NCBI RefSeq assembly: GCF_024461735.1
Contig: NZ_JANGAD010000009.1
Span: 89,737 to 153,736 of the forward strand
Source: Anaerotignum propionicum
GTDB taxonomy: Bacteria; Bacillota; Clostridia; Lachnospirales; Anaerotignaceae
Length of the DNA stretch: 64,000 nucleotides
Direction of reading: 5' to 3'
Positions 8,613 through 18,157 of the stretch are shown piece after piece. Within the stretch, counting starts at the first letter, position 1. Each line of letters opens with the position of its first letter. The translations under genes were made by a program, and so were the position numbers. The notes under the pieces are model-generated. The model was not told the DNA's origin. It did no database searches and saw only the letters and a program-made list of their open reading frames with translations.

Positions 8613-8914
8613 GAGAAATATTGGCTGCGATTTTTATCATTGCAGGTCTTATTGTATTTTTGTTATCTGTGATTGGAGTTTTTCGTTTTAAATATGTTCT
8701 AAACAGAATCCATGCGGCAGCATTGGGGGATACTTTAGGGCTGGTTCTAATTGTAATTGGCGTTATGATTATGACCCTTAATTTTTTCGCTATTGCAAAG
8801 CTGTTTTTAATAATCTTGTTTTTTTGGCTTTCTAGTCCTATTGCGACCCATAGTATTGCCAAGGTTGAAGTCTTAACAAATAGGAATTATGAAGAAAGGG
8901 TGCATGAAAAATGA
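8609..8914 (+). CDS. mrpG: Mrp/Mbh-type antiporter subunit G (MbhC-like)
   Basis: Membrane protein of 101 residues with three hydrophobic helices. The central RIHAAALGDTLG matches the family motif of subunit G (R-x-HA-x3-DTLG). It overlaps mrpF by 4 bases. In the known complexes subunits E, F and G form one edge of the membrane arm. Near the usual length, with no sign of truncation. Confidence 0.9.
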   Translation: MREILAAIFIIAGLIVFLLSVIGVFRFKYVLNRIHAAALGDTLGLVLIVIGVMIMTLNFFAIAKLFLIILFFWLSSPIATHSIAKVEVLTNRNYEERVHEK

Positions 8915-9165
8915 GTACGGAAATCCAGATTATTTTGCTGGCATTTTTAGTTGCCTGTGCTTTGGGTGTTTCTCTTACAAAAAATCTGTTCATAGCAGTT
9001 ATCATTTTTATGGGCTATAGCTCTATTATGGCAGTTATCTGGTTGTTTTTGGAGTCTCCTGATCTTGCTATTACGGAGGCTGCGGTCGGCGCAGGTGTAG
9101 ACAGTGTTTTATTCTTCCTCACACTGAAGAAAGTTCATATTCTCAAAGGTACGCGTGAGGGTTGA
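8911..9165 (+). CDS. MbhD-like subunit (DUF4040; equals a C-terminal part of MrpA)
   Basis: Membrane protein of 84 residues with about three helices. The segment SPDLAITEAAVGAG is the DUF4040 hallmark, found in stand-alone MbhD and near the C-terminus of classical MrpA. Here the module is a separate gene, so MrpA is split as in the Mbh and Mbx type complexes. It overlaps mrpG by 4 bases. The acidic residues in this motif are considered part of the ion path in Mbh-like structures; that is family knowledge, not shown here. Confidence 0.85.
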   Translation: MSTEIQIILLAFLVACALGVSLTKNLFIAVIIFMGYSSIMAVIWLFLESPDLAITEAAVGAGVDSVLFFLTLKKVHILKGTREG

Positions 9166-9166
9166 T

Positions 9167-10072
9167 ATGAAAGACAAGAAATCATTTTGGGAGCATTTAA
9201 AGGCATGGGTGGATGGTGAGGAAGTCATCTTGAATGCGGATAAATATATTGCTACCAGAACTCCAAAGGAGAGTTTGAATTGGCACAAGTTTTTTTCAGT
9301 GCAAAATGTGAAAGAAAATAAAAGAAATTATGCTGTATTAAGTGTGGGGATTACCGCTCTTTTCATTGGCATTATGCTATCCGTTGTAGATGCTTTACCG
9401 GAATTTGGGAGTCCCTATAATCCTTCAAATAATGAAGTAATGGTGCGTTATCTGGAAAAAGGGATTGAAGAAACAGGGGCAGTGAATTTTGTTGCCGGTA
9501 TGATTTTAGACTACCGTGCCTTTGATACCTTTGGAGAAGCAAATGTGTTATTTTTGGCAGTTATGTGTGTTGTGCTTCTGTTAAAAAAAGATAAAAAGAA
9601 TTATTCCGCCAAAGAAGAGCAGGAAAATCAAGAGGATGATTTTTTCGATACCAATGAAAAACGTCCCATCTTACAGATTGGTGCAAAAATGTTGGCACCC
9701 ATGGTTATTCTTTATGGAATTTATGTTGTTTTAAATGGACACCTTTCGCCTGGAGGCGGGTTTTCGGGCGGCTCCATTATCGGCGCAGGGTTGATTCTAT
9801 ATGCCTCTGCTTATGGACAGAAAAAGATGCAAACATTTTTCACATTCAAAACATTTACAAAAATATGTGCAGGTGGATTGCTGACATACTGTGCCTGTAA
9901 AAGTTATTCCTTCTTTACAGGGGCTAACCACGTGGGATATGAAATTCCCAAGGGAATACCCGGAAATATTTTAAGTGCAGGCTTCATTTTGCCTTTAAAT
10001 ATTTGTGTTGGATTAATTGTTGCATGTACTATGTATGGATTTTATGCATTGTTTACTAAAGGAGATATCTAA
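9167..10072 (+). CDS. Fused MbhE-like and MrpB-like antiporter subunit
   Basis: 301 residues. An N-terminal hydrophilic stretch of about 55 residues precedes a helix, then DYRAFDTFGEA at about residue 115, the hallmark of the MbhE module (the last part of MrpA). After a charged linker rich in Glu and Asp the C-terminal half carries GHLSPGGGFSGG, the MrpB/MnhB hallmark, with about four helices. It therefore joins two subunits that are separate in Mbh and differently fused in Mrp. The ATG at 9167 has GAGG six bases upstream; a GTG at 9155 is the alternative. It overlaps nothing and is followed after 2 bases by the subunit C gene. Confidence 0.85.
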   Translation: MKDKKSFWEHLKAWVDGEEVILNADKYIATRTPKESLNWHKFFSVQNVKENKRNYAVLSVGITALFIGIMLSVVDALPEFGSPYNPSNNEVMVRYLEKGIEETGAVNFVAGMILDYRAFDTFGEANVLFLAVMCVVLLLKKDKKNYSAKEEQENQEDDFFDTNEKRPILQIGAKMLAPMVILYGIYVVLNGHLSPGGGFSGGSIIGAGLILYASAYGQKKMQTFFTFKTFTKICAGGLLTYCACKSYSFFTGANHVGYEIPKGIPGNILSAGFILPLNICVGLIVACTMYGFYALFTKGDI

Positions 10073-10074
10073 CT

Positions 10075-10449
10075 ATGAATCATCTGGAAACAAATTTTTA
10101 CGAGGCAGTTTCCGTCATCCTTTTTGGGATTGGCTTTATGAATCTGCTGCTGCAAAATAACTTGATCAAGAAATTCATTGGCTTAAATATCATGGATACG
10201 GCGGTATATTTGTTTTTAGCAGCGCAAGGATATATTTTTGGCAGGGTTGCACCTATTTTGACCGATGGAGTTATAGATGCTTCTTACTATGTAAATCCTA
10301 TTCCGGCAGGTTTGGTTTTGACAGGTATTGTTGTTTCTGTTAGTATTACTGCCTTTTCTCTGGCTTTGGTTCAGCGACTTTATAAACATTATGGTTCGCT
10401 GAATATGGATGAAATCATGAGATTATCCAGAGAGGAGGAAGGGGAATGA
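10075..10449 (+). CDS. mrpC: Mrp/Mbh-type antiporter subunit C (NuoK-like)
   Basis: Membrane protein of 124 residues related to complex I subunit NuoK, with three helices. Typical features are LIKKFIGLNIMDTAVYLF, the PIPAGLVLTGIVVSV segment and the following helix. It begins 2 bases after the fused B subunit and overlaps the next gene by 4 bases. In Mrp this subunit lies between the MrpA-like and MrpD-like antiporter subunits. Confidence 0.9.
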   Translation: MNHLETNFYEAVSVILFGIGFMNLLLQNNLIKKFIGLNIMDTAVYLFLAAQGYIFGRVAPILTDGVIDASYYVNPIPAGLVLTGIVVSVSITAFSLALVQRLYKHYGSLNMDEIMRLSREEEGE

Positions 10450-11954
10450 TGGAGCATATAAATTGGATACATAATATACCCTTTTTCAGCATATTTTTGG
10501 CTATGCTTAGCGGAATTTTGACAGCATTGGTGAAAAACGGAAAGACTGCTTATAAAATACATATGGGAATGGTTCTGGTGGTTTGTATTATGTCTGGACT
10601 TTTGCTGGTAAGTCTATCGGCAAAGAATGAGATGTTTACATTTATGATGGGCCACTTTCCTGCACCTTGGGGTAATGAATTACGGGCAGGCCCTCTGGAA
10701 GCATTGATGGCCACTACTTTTAGTGTTGTTATGCTTCTAACAGTAAGCGGAGGTTCTCAATTTATTTTTAAGGATGTTGTGGAAGAAAAGCAGTCGTTGT
10801 ATTTTATCATGTTAAATGCATTGTTTGGAGCCATGCTTGCACTGGTTTATACAAACGATATTTTTACGGCGTATGTGTTTATTGAGATTAATACAATCGC
10901 TTCCTGCGCATTAATTATGGCCAAGGGGACGCCTCAGTCTATGGTTGGCACAACCCACTACTTAGTTATCAGCCTTTTGGGATCAGGCTTGTTCCTTTTG
11001 GGTGTTTGTATTTTGTATAGCATTACAGGTCATCTTTTGTTTCCACAAATGCAGGAAGGTATTTTAGAATTAATAAAGACGGAAGCATACAGAATGCCTC
11101 TTTTGGTTGTAACCGGATTTATGTTTATTGGCATTGCAATAAAAAGTGCACTATTTCCGTTCCATTCCATGTTGCCAGGGGCATATCAAGCGGCAATTCC
11201 TACCTCCAGCGGTATTTTGTCAGGATTGGTGCTAAAAAGCTATATCATTTTGGGAATAAAACTAATTTACTGTGTTTTCTCAGCCCAAGTTATGCACACC
11301 TTGAAGATTACTGAGGTTCTGTTTGCTTTTGGTTTAGCAGGAATGGTAATGGGCTCTGTTTATGCTATGAAAGAACGTAAAATGAAGCGTATGCTGGCAT
11401 ATTCCTCTGTTGCCCAAATTGGATATATCTATATGGGTATTGGTATGGCTTCCCCTGTTGGTATGACAGCGGCTTGCTTCCATATTCTTGCCCATGCAGT
11501 AACAAAAACCCTATTATTTATCTGCTGTGGCAGTTTCGTTGAGGATAGCGATGGCAAAGAAAAGATATATCATATGAGAGGAGTAGCATTGCGTAACCCT
11601 TTGGCGGGTATTGGGTATACTATTGGTGCATTGTCTATGATTGGTATTCCTCTTTTGGCAGGTTTTATTTCAAAGATATATTTTGCCACTGCGTCCGTAT
11701 ACTCGTCGGGCAAAATGGCTGCGGTTTTAATTGTTCTAGGTGTTAGTATGGTATTAAATGCGTTATATTTCTTGCCATCTGTTATTGCAATCTGGACTCC
11801 TGTAAAAGGAGAGGAAAAGAAACCTGCTGTTACAAATTCACCTGCTTTTGCTACTTCTATTGTTGGGTTTATCATTTTAAATTTAATTTTAGGCATTTGC
11901 TATCGCCCAATAACCCACATTATACAAACGAGCATTGAATTGTTAGCACAGTAA
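10446..11954 (+). CDS. Antiporter-like subunit 1 (MrpD/NuoN type)
   Basis: Proton/cation-translocating membrane subunit of 502 residues with about 14 helices. The key residues of the family are present: Glu in FIEINTIASC, Lys in IKSALFPFHSMLPGAY, and Lys in HAVTKTLLF. It is the first of four consecutive paralogues that differ in sequence, so they are not recent duplications. Position after mrpC matches MrpD or MbhH. Two Met codons at 10446 and 10449 are possible starts; the first overlaps the previous stop. A gap of 31 bases follows. Confidence 0.88.
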   Translation: MMEHINWIHNIPFFSIFLAMLSGILTALVKNGKTAYKIHMGMVLVVCIMSGLLLVSLSAKNEMFTFMMGHFPAPWGNELRAGPLEALMATTFSVVMLLTVSGGSQFIFKDVVEEKQSLYFIMLNALFGAMLALVYTNDIFTAYVFIEINTIASCALIMAKGTPQSMVGTTHYLVISLLGSGLFLLGVCILYSITGHLLFPQMQEGILELIKTEAYRMPLLVVTGFMFIGIAIKSALFPFHSMLPGAYQAAIPTSSGILSGLVLKSYIILGIKLIYCVFSAQVMHTLKITEVLFAFGLAGMVMGSVYAMKERKMKRMLAYSSVAQIGYIYMGIGMASPVGMTAACFHILAHAVTKTLLFICCGSFVEDSDGKEKIYHMRGVALRNPLAGIGYTIGALSMIGIPLLAGFISKIYFATASVYSSGKMAAVLIVLGVSMVLNALYFLPSVIAIWTPVKGEEKKPAVTNSPAFATSIVGFIILNLILGICYRPITHIIQTSIELLAQ

Positions 11955-11985
11955 TTGCAAAACGGTGAGAGGATGAGGTGATATA

Positions 11986-13452
11986 ATGTCTGGAGATACG
12001 ATGCTGTTGCTTCCGGTAATTCTGCCGTTTTTCGCAGGAATAATAATCGGTTTTATAAAAGATGAAAAGCAACGAAATAGGATGGTTTTTGTAACAATTG
12101 CTGTGGAACTGGCATTGGTTGTTTATGTGGCAATGGTGGAAAGTTCCCTAACGGTATGGAACATGACAAATAGGCTTTCTATTGCTTACCATATAGATGG
12201 AATTGCCAGATATTTTGCAGTTCTAATTTGTGTTATTTGGCTTTTGGCTGCTGTTTTCTCTATGGAATATATGAAGCATGAGCATAAGCCTGCACGTTTT
12301 TTTATGTTTTATGTAATGTCTTTAAGTGCTCTGGTCAGTCTATGTTTTTCAGCCAATATGATGACACTGTATTTTTCTTACGAGCTCATGACACTGTTAA
12401 CATTCCCTTTGGTTATACATACACAAGAACCCCAGGCAGTGCGGGCGGGTATGAAATATTTGGGATATTCCATTTTTGGTGCAGGCCTTGGTCTTTTAGG
12501 TTTCTTCTTTCTAAATACGTATTGCTTTACAACGGAATTTGCACCCGGGGGAACCTTAAACATGGCTCTAATTGATGGGCATGAAAATCTTTTGGTTACG
12601 GTATTCTTTTTCATGACAGTTGGGTTTGGTTGCAAGGCAGGTATGTTTCCCCTTCATGCGTGGTTGCCCACTGCCCATCCTGTTGCGCCGTCACCTGCAT
12701 CGGCAGTGCTTTCTGGTATCATAACAAAAGGCGGTGTAATTTGTATCATTCGTGTTACGTTTTATCTGTTTGGTGCTGATTTTATCAGAGGTTCATGGGC
12801 ACAAACGGCGTTGCTGGTTTTATCCTTAATTACGATTTTCATGGGTTCTATGCTGGCATATAAAGAAAAGCTTCTGAAAAAAAGGCTGGCATATTCTACG
12901 GTCAGTCAGGTCTCATATGTACTTTTTGGTTTGATGCTGCTTACACCTGTGGGCTTTACAGGAGCTTTGCTTCAGGTTGCTTTTCATGCAGTGGCAAAAA
13001 ACATTCTGTTCCTTTGTGCCGGAGCAATCATTTACAAAAAAGGTTGTACCCTTGTGGAGGAGTTGCGGGGGATAGGAAAAGAAATGCCCATTGTGATGGG
13101 GTGCTTCACAATAGCCTCACTATCACTTGTGGGTATACCACCTATGGGTGGCTTTGTAAGCAAATGGTTTTTGGCTCAAGGTGCTTTAGGATCTTCAATA
13201 GGCACCCTTGCAATCGTTGGCGTTACAATCTTAATGGTTAGTGCACTGCTAACCGCCGGATATTTGTTTTCCATAGTGTTGGATGGTTTTTTCCCAGGAA
13301 ATAATTTTAACTATTCTGCCGTTCAAAAAAGAGAGCCGAATGATTTGATGATAATTCCTTTGTTAATACTATCAATAGCTGTTGTCTTTTTAGGTGTTTT
13401 TCCAAACTGTTTAGAAATGTTCATCAACAATATTAGCGGCGTAATTTTTTAG
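11986..13452 (+). CDS. Antiporter-like subunit 2 (MnhD/NuoM type)
   Basis: Membrane subunit of 488 residues with about 14 helices. Conserved charged positions are Glu in YFSYELMTLL, Lys in GCKAGMFPLHAWLPTAHP, Lys in ITKGGV and Lys in HAVAKNILFL. PLHAWLP is the NuoM/MnhD signature. GTGAGAGGATGAGGTGAT precedes the ATG and supplies a ribosome site. It is one of three MnhD-like copies in the operon, whereas classical Mrp complexes have one MrpD and one MrpA. Confidence 0.88.
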   Translation: MSGDTMLLLPVILPFFAGIIIGFIKDEKQRNRMVFVTIAVELALVVYVAMVESSLTVWNMTNRLSIAYHIDGIARYFAVLICVIWLLAAVFSMEYMKHEHKPARFFMFYVMSLSALVSLCFSANMMTLYFSYELMTLLTFPLVIHTQEPQAVRAGMKYLGYSIFGAGLGLLGFFFLNTYCFTTEFAPGGTLNMALIDGHENLLVTVFFFMTVGFGCKAGMFPLHAWLPTAHPVAPSPASAVLSGIITKGGVICIIRVTFYLFGADFIRGSWAQTALLVLSLITIFMGSMLAYKEKLLKKRLAYSTVSQVSYVLFGLMLLTPVGFTGALLQVAFHAVAKNILFLCAGAIIYKKGCTLVEELRGIGKEMPIVMGCFTIASLSLVGIPPMGGFVSKWFLAQGALGSSIGTLAIVGVTILMVSALLTAGYLFSIVLDGFFPGNNFNYSAVQKREPNDLMIIPLLILSIAVVFLGVFPNCLEMFINNISGVIF

Positions 13453-13469
13453 GAAAGGGTGGGAACGTT

Positions 13470-14948
13470 ATGGATGAATTTGCAACGATCTTACCGGTGA
13501 TCTTTCCGATCATAGCAGGTGTTGCGCTGCTGCCGGTAAAGTTTAATAGCAGAAAGCAAAGAGAAATATGGGTTTTCTCAATCACAATTCTGAATACAAT
13601 TTTTGCTCTCTATGCAATTTATTTTGCGGATGGGGATGTAGTTACGTTAATTCGTTTTAGTGAAAAGCTTTCTTTAACAATGCACATTGACGGTTTGTCA
13701 AAGGTTTTTGGAACGATGGTTTCTATTTTATGGGTTATTACCACTGTGTACGCCTTTGAGTATATGACCCATGAAGGGCGAGAGGATCAATTCTTTGCCT
13801 TTTTCACTATGACCTATGGTGTCGTTTTGGGTGTTGCTTTTTCAGGCAATTTCCTTACCATGTATCTATTTTATGAATTTTTAACCTTAGCAACCCTTCC
13901 GCTGGTTATGCATGCCATGGATAATAAAGCTAGACATGCAGGGAAAACATACATTTTTTATATGATGTTTGGTGCGGCGCTGGCATTTATTGGCTTCGTA
14001 TTTTTATATTGCTATGGTGACGGACTGGAATTTACATATGGCGGGGTGCTAATACCCGAGATGATTCAGGGGAACGAACAAACTTTGCAAATTGTATTCC
14101 TAGCGGCATTTTTTGGTTTTGGAGTTAAGGCGTCTATTCTACCATTTTATCGTTGGCTTCCCAAGGCCTCTGTTGCACCTACGCCGGTTACAGCTTTGCT
14201 CCATGCCGTTGCCGTTGTAAAATCAGGTATCTTTGCAATTGTGCGTTTGATATATTTTAGCTTTGGCACAGATTATCTGATTGGAAGCTGGGCACAAAAT
14301 GTTATCTTAATTGCTACAGCGATTACCATTGTATTTGGTTCCACCCTTGCCTTAAGAATGCCTCATATTAAAAGGCGTTTTGCCTATTCTACCATTTCTA
14401 ATCTTTCTTACATTGTTTTTGGTGCGGCATTGATGACGCCGGCAGGACTGACAGCAGGGCTTTTGCATATGATTTATCATGCTGTAATTAAAATAACCCT
14501 ATTCTTTACTGCTGGTGCAATCCTATACAAGACCCATAGGGAGTATTTGTATGAAATAGAAGGATTCGGCAGGTTGATGCCTATCACCTTTTTGAGTATG
14601 GCACTGACAGGGATTAGTTTGGTGGGTGTGCCGCCTTTTGCAGGGTTTCACAGTAAGTGGGCCTTGGCAACTGCGGCAGTACAATCGGAAAACCCAATGG
14701 CTTATTTTGGTATTGTGGCGCTGATTATTTCTGAGGTTCTAACGGCGCTGTATATCCTTTATGTCCTTGTGCGTGCGTATTTTCCAAGAAAACGGGAATA
14801 TCCGGCGGGATATTATGACCATGTTTCTGACCCCAATGCATATATGACGGTTCCCCTCATTATGCTGACAATTATTACGGTTTTAATTGGATTGTTTCCC
14901 TCGAACCTTCTTTCTGTATTAGAGAAGGTTGCGACAGGAATTATTTAA
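13470..14948 (+). CDS. Antiporter-like subunit 3 (MnhD/NuoM type)
   Basis: Membrane subunit of 492 residues with about 14 helices. The charged residues are kept: Glu in YLFYEFLTLA, Lys in GVKASILPFYRWLPKA, Lys in VVKSGIF, and Lys in HAVIKITLFF. In this copy the usual PLHxWLP reads PFYRWLP, with Tyr in place of His, so its proton path may differ from that of its neighbours. It follows the previous gene after 17 bases with AGGAAAGGGTGGG as ribosome site. Confidence 0.88.
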   Translation: MDEFATILPVIFPIIAGVALLPVKFNSRKQREIWVFSITILNTIFALYAIYFADGDVVTLIRFSEKLSLTMHIDGLSKVFGTMVSILWVITTVYAFEYMTHEGREDQFFAFFTMTYGVVLGVAFSGNFLTMYLFYEFLTLATLPLVMHAMDNKARHAGKTYIFYMMFGAALAFIGFVFLYCYGDGLEFTYGGVLIPEMIQGNEQTLQIVFLAAFFGFGVKASILPFYRWLPKASVAPTPVTALLHAVAVVKSGIFAIVRLIYFSFGTDYLIGSWAQNVILIATAITIVFGSTLALRMPHIKRRFAYSTISNLSYIVFGAALMTPAGLTAGLLHMIYHAVIKITLFFTAGAILYKTHREYLYEIEGFGRLMPITFLSMALTGISLVGVPPFAGFHSKWALATAAVQSENPMAYFGIVALIISEVLTALYILYVLVRAYFPRKREYPAGYYDHVSDPNAYMTVPLIMLTIITVLIGLFPSNLLSVLEKVATGII

Positions 14949-14966
14949 GAAAGGAGGAAAACGGAT

Positions 14967-16925
14967 ATGCATCAGAATATACTTTTGCCTTTATTGGTTT
15001 TCTTCCCGATGGTGGCAGCAATTTTGGGTTATGCAGTTGGTAGGAAAAACAAGGAAGCAAGAAATAATTGGGCTTGTTTTACTACTTTTCTGGTAATGGG
15101 TGGTACATTGCTGTTAATTGGAAAGCATGCCCGCTATTCTTTGCCTGAATTTTGTGGGCTGGGTCTAAGCTTTGAAGGGGATGGATTACGGGTTGTTTTA
15201 GCAGTGCTGACATCGTCCATCTGGTTTATTACCACGGTTTTTACCAAGGAATACTTTGCTCACTATCATAACAGAAACAGATATTATTTCTTTATGCTGA
15301 TGACACTAGGAGCGACATTGGGCATTTTCCTTTCCGCAGATTTATATACTACGTTTATTTTCTTTGAAATGATGTCCTTTACTTCTTTTGTTTTGGTGAT
15401 TCATCAAGAAAGTGATGAAGTAATCAGGGCGGCACAAACCTATTTAGGGATTGCCATTATCGGCGGTTTAGTGACGCTTATGGGTCTGTTTATGATGTAT
15501 CATATGGCAGGGACATTAAATATTGAGGCTCTGGCAAAGTTTATGGCTACGCAAGAGGACAAAAGCAAATTTTATATTGTAGGCGGTTTGATTTTATTTG
15601 GATTTGCCGCCAAGGCAGGTCTTTTTCCACTACACACATGGTTGCCTGAGGCATATCCAGCGGCACCCACACCTGCTACCACTTTGCTATCATGTATTTT
15701 GTCAAAGGCTGGTATTTTTGGCGTATTGGTATTAAGCTGCAAAATTTTTCTCTTTGATGCAGGCTGGGGCAATTTTATTTTGATCCTTGGTGTGATTACA
15801 ATGGTTACAGGGGCTATTTTGGCGGTTTTCTCTGTCAATTTAAAGAGAACATTAGCTTGTTCTTCTATGTCTCAAATTGGTTTTGTGACAATAGCCATTG
15901 GCATGCAAGGTCTACTGGGTTCTCATAATGCTTTGGCCGCAGGAGGAACCATTCTTCATATTGTGAACCATTCTTTATTGAAGTTGGTATTATTTCTCTC
16001 TGCTGGTGTTATCTACTTGAATTTAGGTAAGCTTAACCTCAATGAAATCAGAGGATGGGGAAAGGATAAACCTCTTTTGAAGTTTATTTTTCTTATGGGC
16101 GTGTTAGGGATTACGGGCATTCCTTTTTGGAATGGATATATCAGTAAAACCTTAATTCACGAAAGCATCGTGGAGTATATTGAGCTGTTGCATGAAGCAG
16201 GACAGTCTACGATTTATATGCAATCCGTTGAATGGATTTTCCTATTTTCAGGCGGATTAACGTTGGCATATATGACAAAAATCTTTGTTGCCATATTTGT
16301 TGAAACAAATCCTTATGCCAACACTTGTTATCCATCTAGAAAAGGGGATTATATAAGCAAAGTATCCGCAGTTATTTTGACCCTATGTGCAGTTGCTTTA
16401 CCCATTGTTGGCATTTTTCCTTATTTAACAGCAGATAAGATTGCCGATGCCAGTTATCATTTTATGGGTGCCCATGCGCCGGAGCATGCAGTGCAATATT
16501 TTGCTTGGGTAAATGTAAAGGGAGCAGTAGTCTCTATTGCCATTGGTGGTTTGGTTTATTTGCTTTTTATTCGAAAAGTACTTATGGAGAGGGATCATAA
16601 CGGAAATTTGGTTTATATTGACCGCTGGCCAAAGGGACTTAATTTGGAAGATAGAATTTATCGTCCCGTTTTATTAATAATTCTTCCTTTCATTGGTGCC
16701 TTTTTTGCCCGTATTGCAGGGTCTTTGACAGATGGCTTTGTCTCTATTTTGCGAATGGCCATTTTCAATGATGACAGTGGTAGAGTTGTTCCCCCTGAGG
16801 ATCGGTATTTCTCTGCGTATACAGATGAAGAAACGGATAAAATTGTTTATGGTGAAGGCTTTGCAAAAAGCTTACTTATGATTGGCGTTGGTCTTGCTGT
16901 AGCAATGTTATATATCTTATTTTAG
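14967..16925 (+). CDS. Antiporter-like subunit 4 (NuoL/MrpA N-terminal type)
   Basis: The largest paralogue, 652 residues with about 16-17 helices. It carries Glu in FFEMMSFTSF, Lys in AAKAGLFPLHTWLPEAYP, Lys in ILSKAGIFG and Lys in HSLLKLVLFL. After about residue 500 it has an extension with two further helices and the charged segment VVPPEDRYFSAYTDEE, recalling the C-terminal extension of NuoL-like proteins. It lacks the MbhD and MbhE modules of full-length MrpA, which are separate genes upstream. It ends the operon; a hairpin terminator follows at 16962. Confidence 0.87.
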   Translation: MHQNILLPLLVFFPMVAAILGYAVGRKNKEARNNWACFTTFLVMGGTLLLIGKHARYSLPEFCGLGLSFEGDGLRVVLAVLTSSIWFITTVFTKEYFAHYHNRNRYYFFMLMTLGATLGIFLSADLYTTFIFFEMMSFTSFVLVIHQESDEVIRAAQTYLGIAIIGGLVTLMGLFMMYHMAGTLNIEALAKFMATQEDKSKFYIVGGLILFGFAAKAGLFPLHTWLPEAYPAAPTPATTLLSCILSKAGIFGVLVLSCKIFLFDAGWGNFILILGVITMVTGAILAVFSVNLKRTLACSSMSQIGFVTIAIGMQGLLGSHNALAAGGTILHIVNHSLLKLVLFLSAGVIYLNLGKLNLNEIRGWGKDKPLLKFIFLMGVLGITGIPFWNGYISKTLIHESIVEYIELLHEAGQSTIYMQSVEWIFLFSGGLTLAYMTKIFVAIFVETNPYANTCYPSRKGDYISKVSAVILTLCAVALPIVGIFPYLTADKIADASYHFMGAHAPEHAVQYFAWVNVKGAVVSIAIGGLVYLLFIRKVLMERDHNGNLVYIDRWPKGLNLEDRIYRPVLLIILPFIGAFFARIAGSLTDGFVSILRMAIFNDDSGRVVPPEDRYFSAYTDEETDKIVYGEGFAKSLLMIGVGLAVAMLYILF

Positions 16926-16961
16926 AATTCTACTTTTATTTGAAATAAATGAACATACTTT

Positions 16962-16993
16962 AGGTCGTATCAAAAAATGATGCGACCTTTCTT
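16962..16993 (+). terminator. Probable terminator of the antiporter operon
   Basis: AGGTCGTATCA pairs with TGATGCGACCT (one G-U pair) around a 5-base A loop, followed by TTCTT. The T run is short, so termination may be partial. Confidence 0.6.
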
Positions 16994-16996
16994 AAT

Positions 16997-17025
16997 TTGA
17001 CAGGTAGGATGAAATTGGTTAGAAT
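16997..17025 (+). promoter_or_regulatory. Sigma-A-type promoter for apbE
   Basis: TTGACA (16997-17002), a 17-base spacer and TAGAAT (17020-17025), directly after the hairpin above and about 30 bases upstream of the ribosome site. It indicates that apbE has its own promoter. Confidence 0.65.
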
Positions 17026-17062
17026 ATAATAAGGACAAGTAGGGTGCAAGGAGAACTGATAA

Positions 17063-18157
17063 ATGAAAAGAAAAATAATAATGGCAATGTTACTTTGCTT
17101 CACCTTTAGTGTTGTTGTTGGGTGTGCGGAAAAGCGAGAAGAAGCCCAGAACCTGCTAAACAAATATGCCGATGCAAACTTGCATGAGATGACAACCTTT
17201 GCCATGGACACAGTGATGCTATTTACTCTATACCATGAAGATGGCGAAGAAATTTTAACGGATGCAGAGCAGGAAATACGCAGACTGGAAAGTCTTTTTT
17301 CTGTAACCATTGAAGATAGTGAGATTTCTAAATTAAATGCACATTCGGGTTTAGATTCAGTTAAGCTTTCTGGTGATACAGAAGAGGTGCTAAAGCGTGG
17401 CAAGGAAATAGGTGAATTAACCAATCAAGCATTTGATATTGCCATATCACCTGTGGTAAAAGCATGGGGATTTACTACTGACGGTGAAAAGCATGTTCCA
17501 ACCCAAGAAACCTTGGAGAACCTTCTGCCATTAACAAGCATTGAGGATTTAGTGATTGATGAGAATGCGTCAATGGCTAAGTTAACAAAAAAGGGCATGG
17601 CGGTTGATTTAGGTGGAATTGCAAAGGGATATGCCTCTGATAAAATTGCGTCTTTATTGAAAGAAAAAGGTGTAACCAGCGGGCTGTTTTCTTTGGGCGG
17701 AAACATTGGGGCTATTGGGACGAAGCCCAACGGTGAAAATTGGAACGTAGCTATTGAGAATCCTTTGAATGCAAATGATTACGTAGGATTACTTTCGATT
17801 CAAGATTGTTTTGTCATAACTTCCGGAGGGTATCAACGATATTTTGAAGAAAACGGAAAACGTTATCATCACATAATTGATTCCAATACTGGGTATCCTG
17901 CTGATAAAGGTCTTTTATCTGTTACGATCATTAGCAAGGATGGTGCAAAAGCCGATGGATTATCAACTGCATTGTTTGTTATGGGCTTAGATCAAGCTGT
18001 ACAGCTATGGCGAAGCAGCAATGACTTTGAAGCGGTTTTTATTACAGAGGATGGGCGCGTGATTGCAACAGAGGGCGCGGCGAGCTTTTTTAGCTTTGAA
18101 GGTAGAGATAATGATTTTAAATATGAAATTGTGAAAAGACGAGGAGGGGTACAATGA
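17063..18157 (+). CDS. apbE: FAD:protein FMN transferase, lipoprotein (ApbE family)
   Basis: Enzyme of 364 residues that attaches FMN from FAD to a Thr or Ser of exported redox proteins such as RnfG, NqrC or FMN-binding domain proteins. The N-terminus is a lipoprotein signal (lipobox VVGC, Cys at residue 21), so it acts on the outer face of the membrane. Family motifs are AVDLGGIAKGYASD, SLGGN, HHIIDSNTGYPAD and ADGLSTALFVMG, the last two around metal and FAD binding. AAGGAGAA precedes the ATG. The target protein is not in this window. It overlaps the next gene by 4 bases. Confidence 0.93.
   Translation: MKRKIIMAMLLCFTFSVVVGCAEKREEAQNLLNKYADANLHEMTTFAMDTVMLFTLYHEDGEEILTDAEQEIRRLESLFSVTIEDSEISKLNAHSGLDSVKLSGDTEEVLKRGKEIGELTNQAFDIAISPVVKAWGFTTDGEKHVPTQETLENLLPLTSIEDLVIDENASMAKLTKKGMAVDLGGIAKGYASDKIASLLKEKGVTSGLFSLGGNIGAIGTKPNGENWNVAIENPLNANDYVGLLSIQDCFVITSGGYQRYFEENGKRYHHIIDSNTGYPADKGLLSVTIISKDGAKADGLSTALFVMGLDQAVQLWRSSNDFEAVFITEDGRVIATEGAASFFSFEGRDNDFKYEIVKRRGGVQ

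Noticed and set aside
8911..16925. Complete complex I, Mbh or formate hydrogenlyase gene set
   Set aside because: Only membrane subunits of the antiporter type are present; no NuoB, NuoC, NuoD, NuoI or hydrogenase subunit is encoded nearby.
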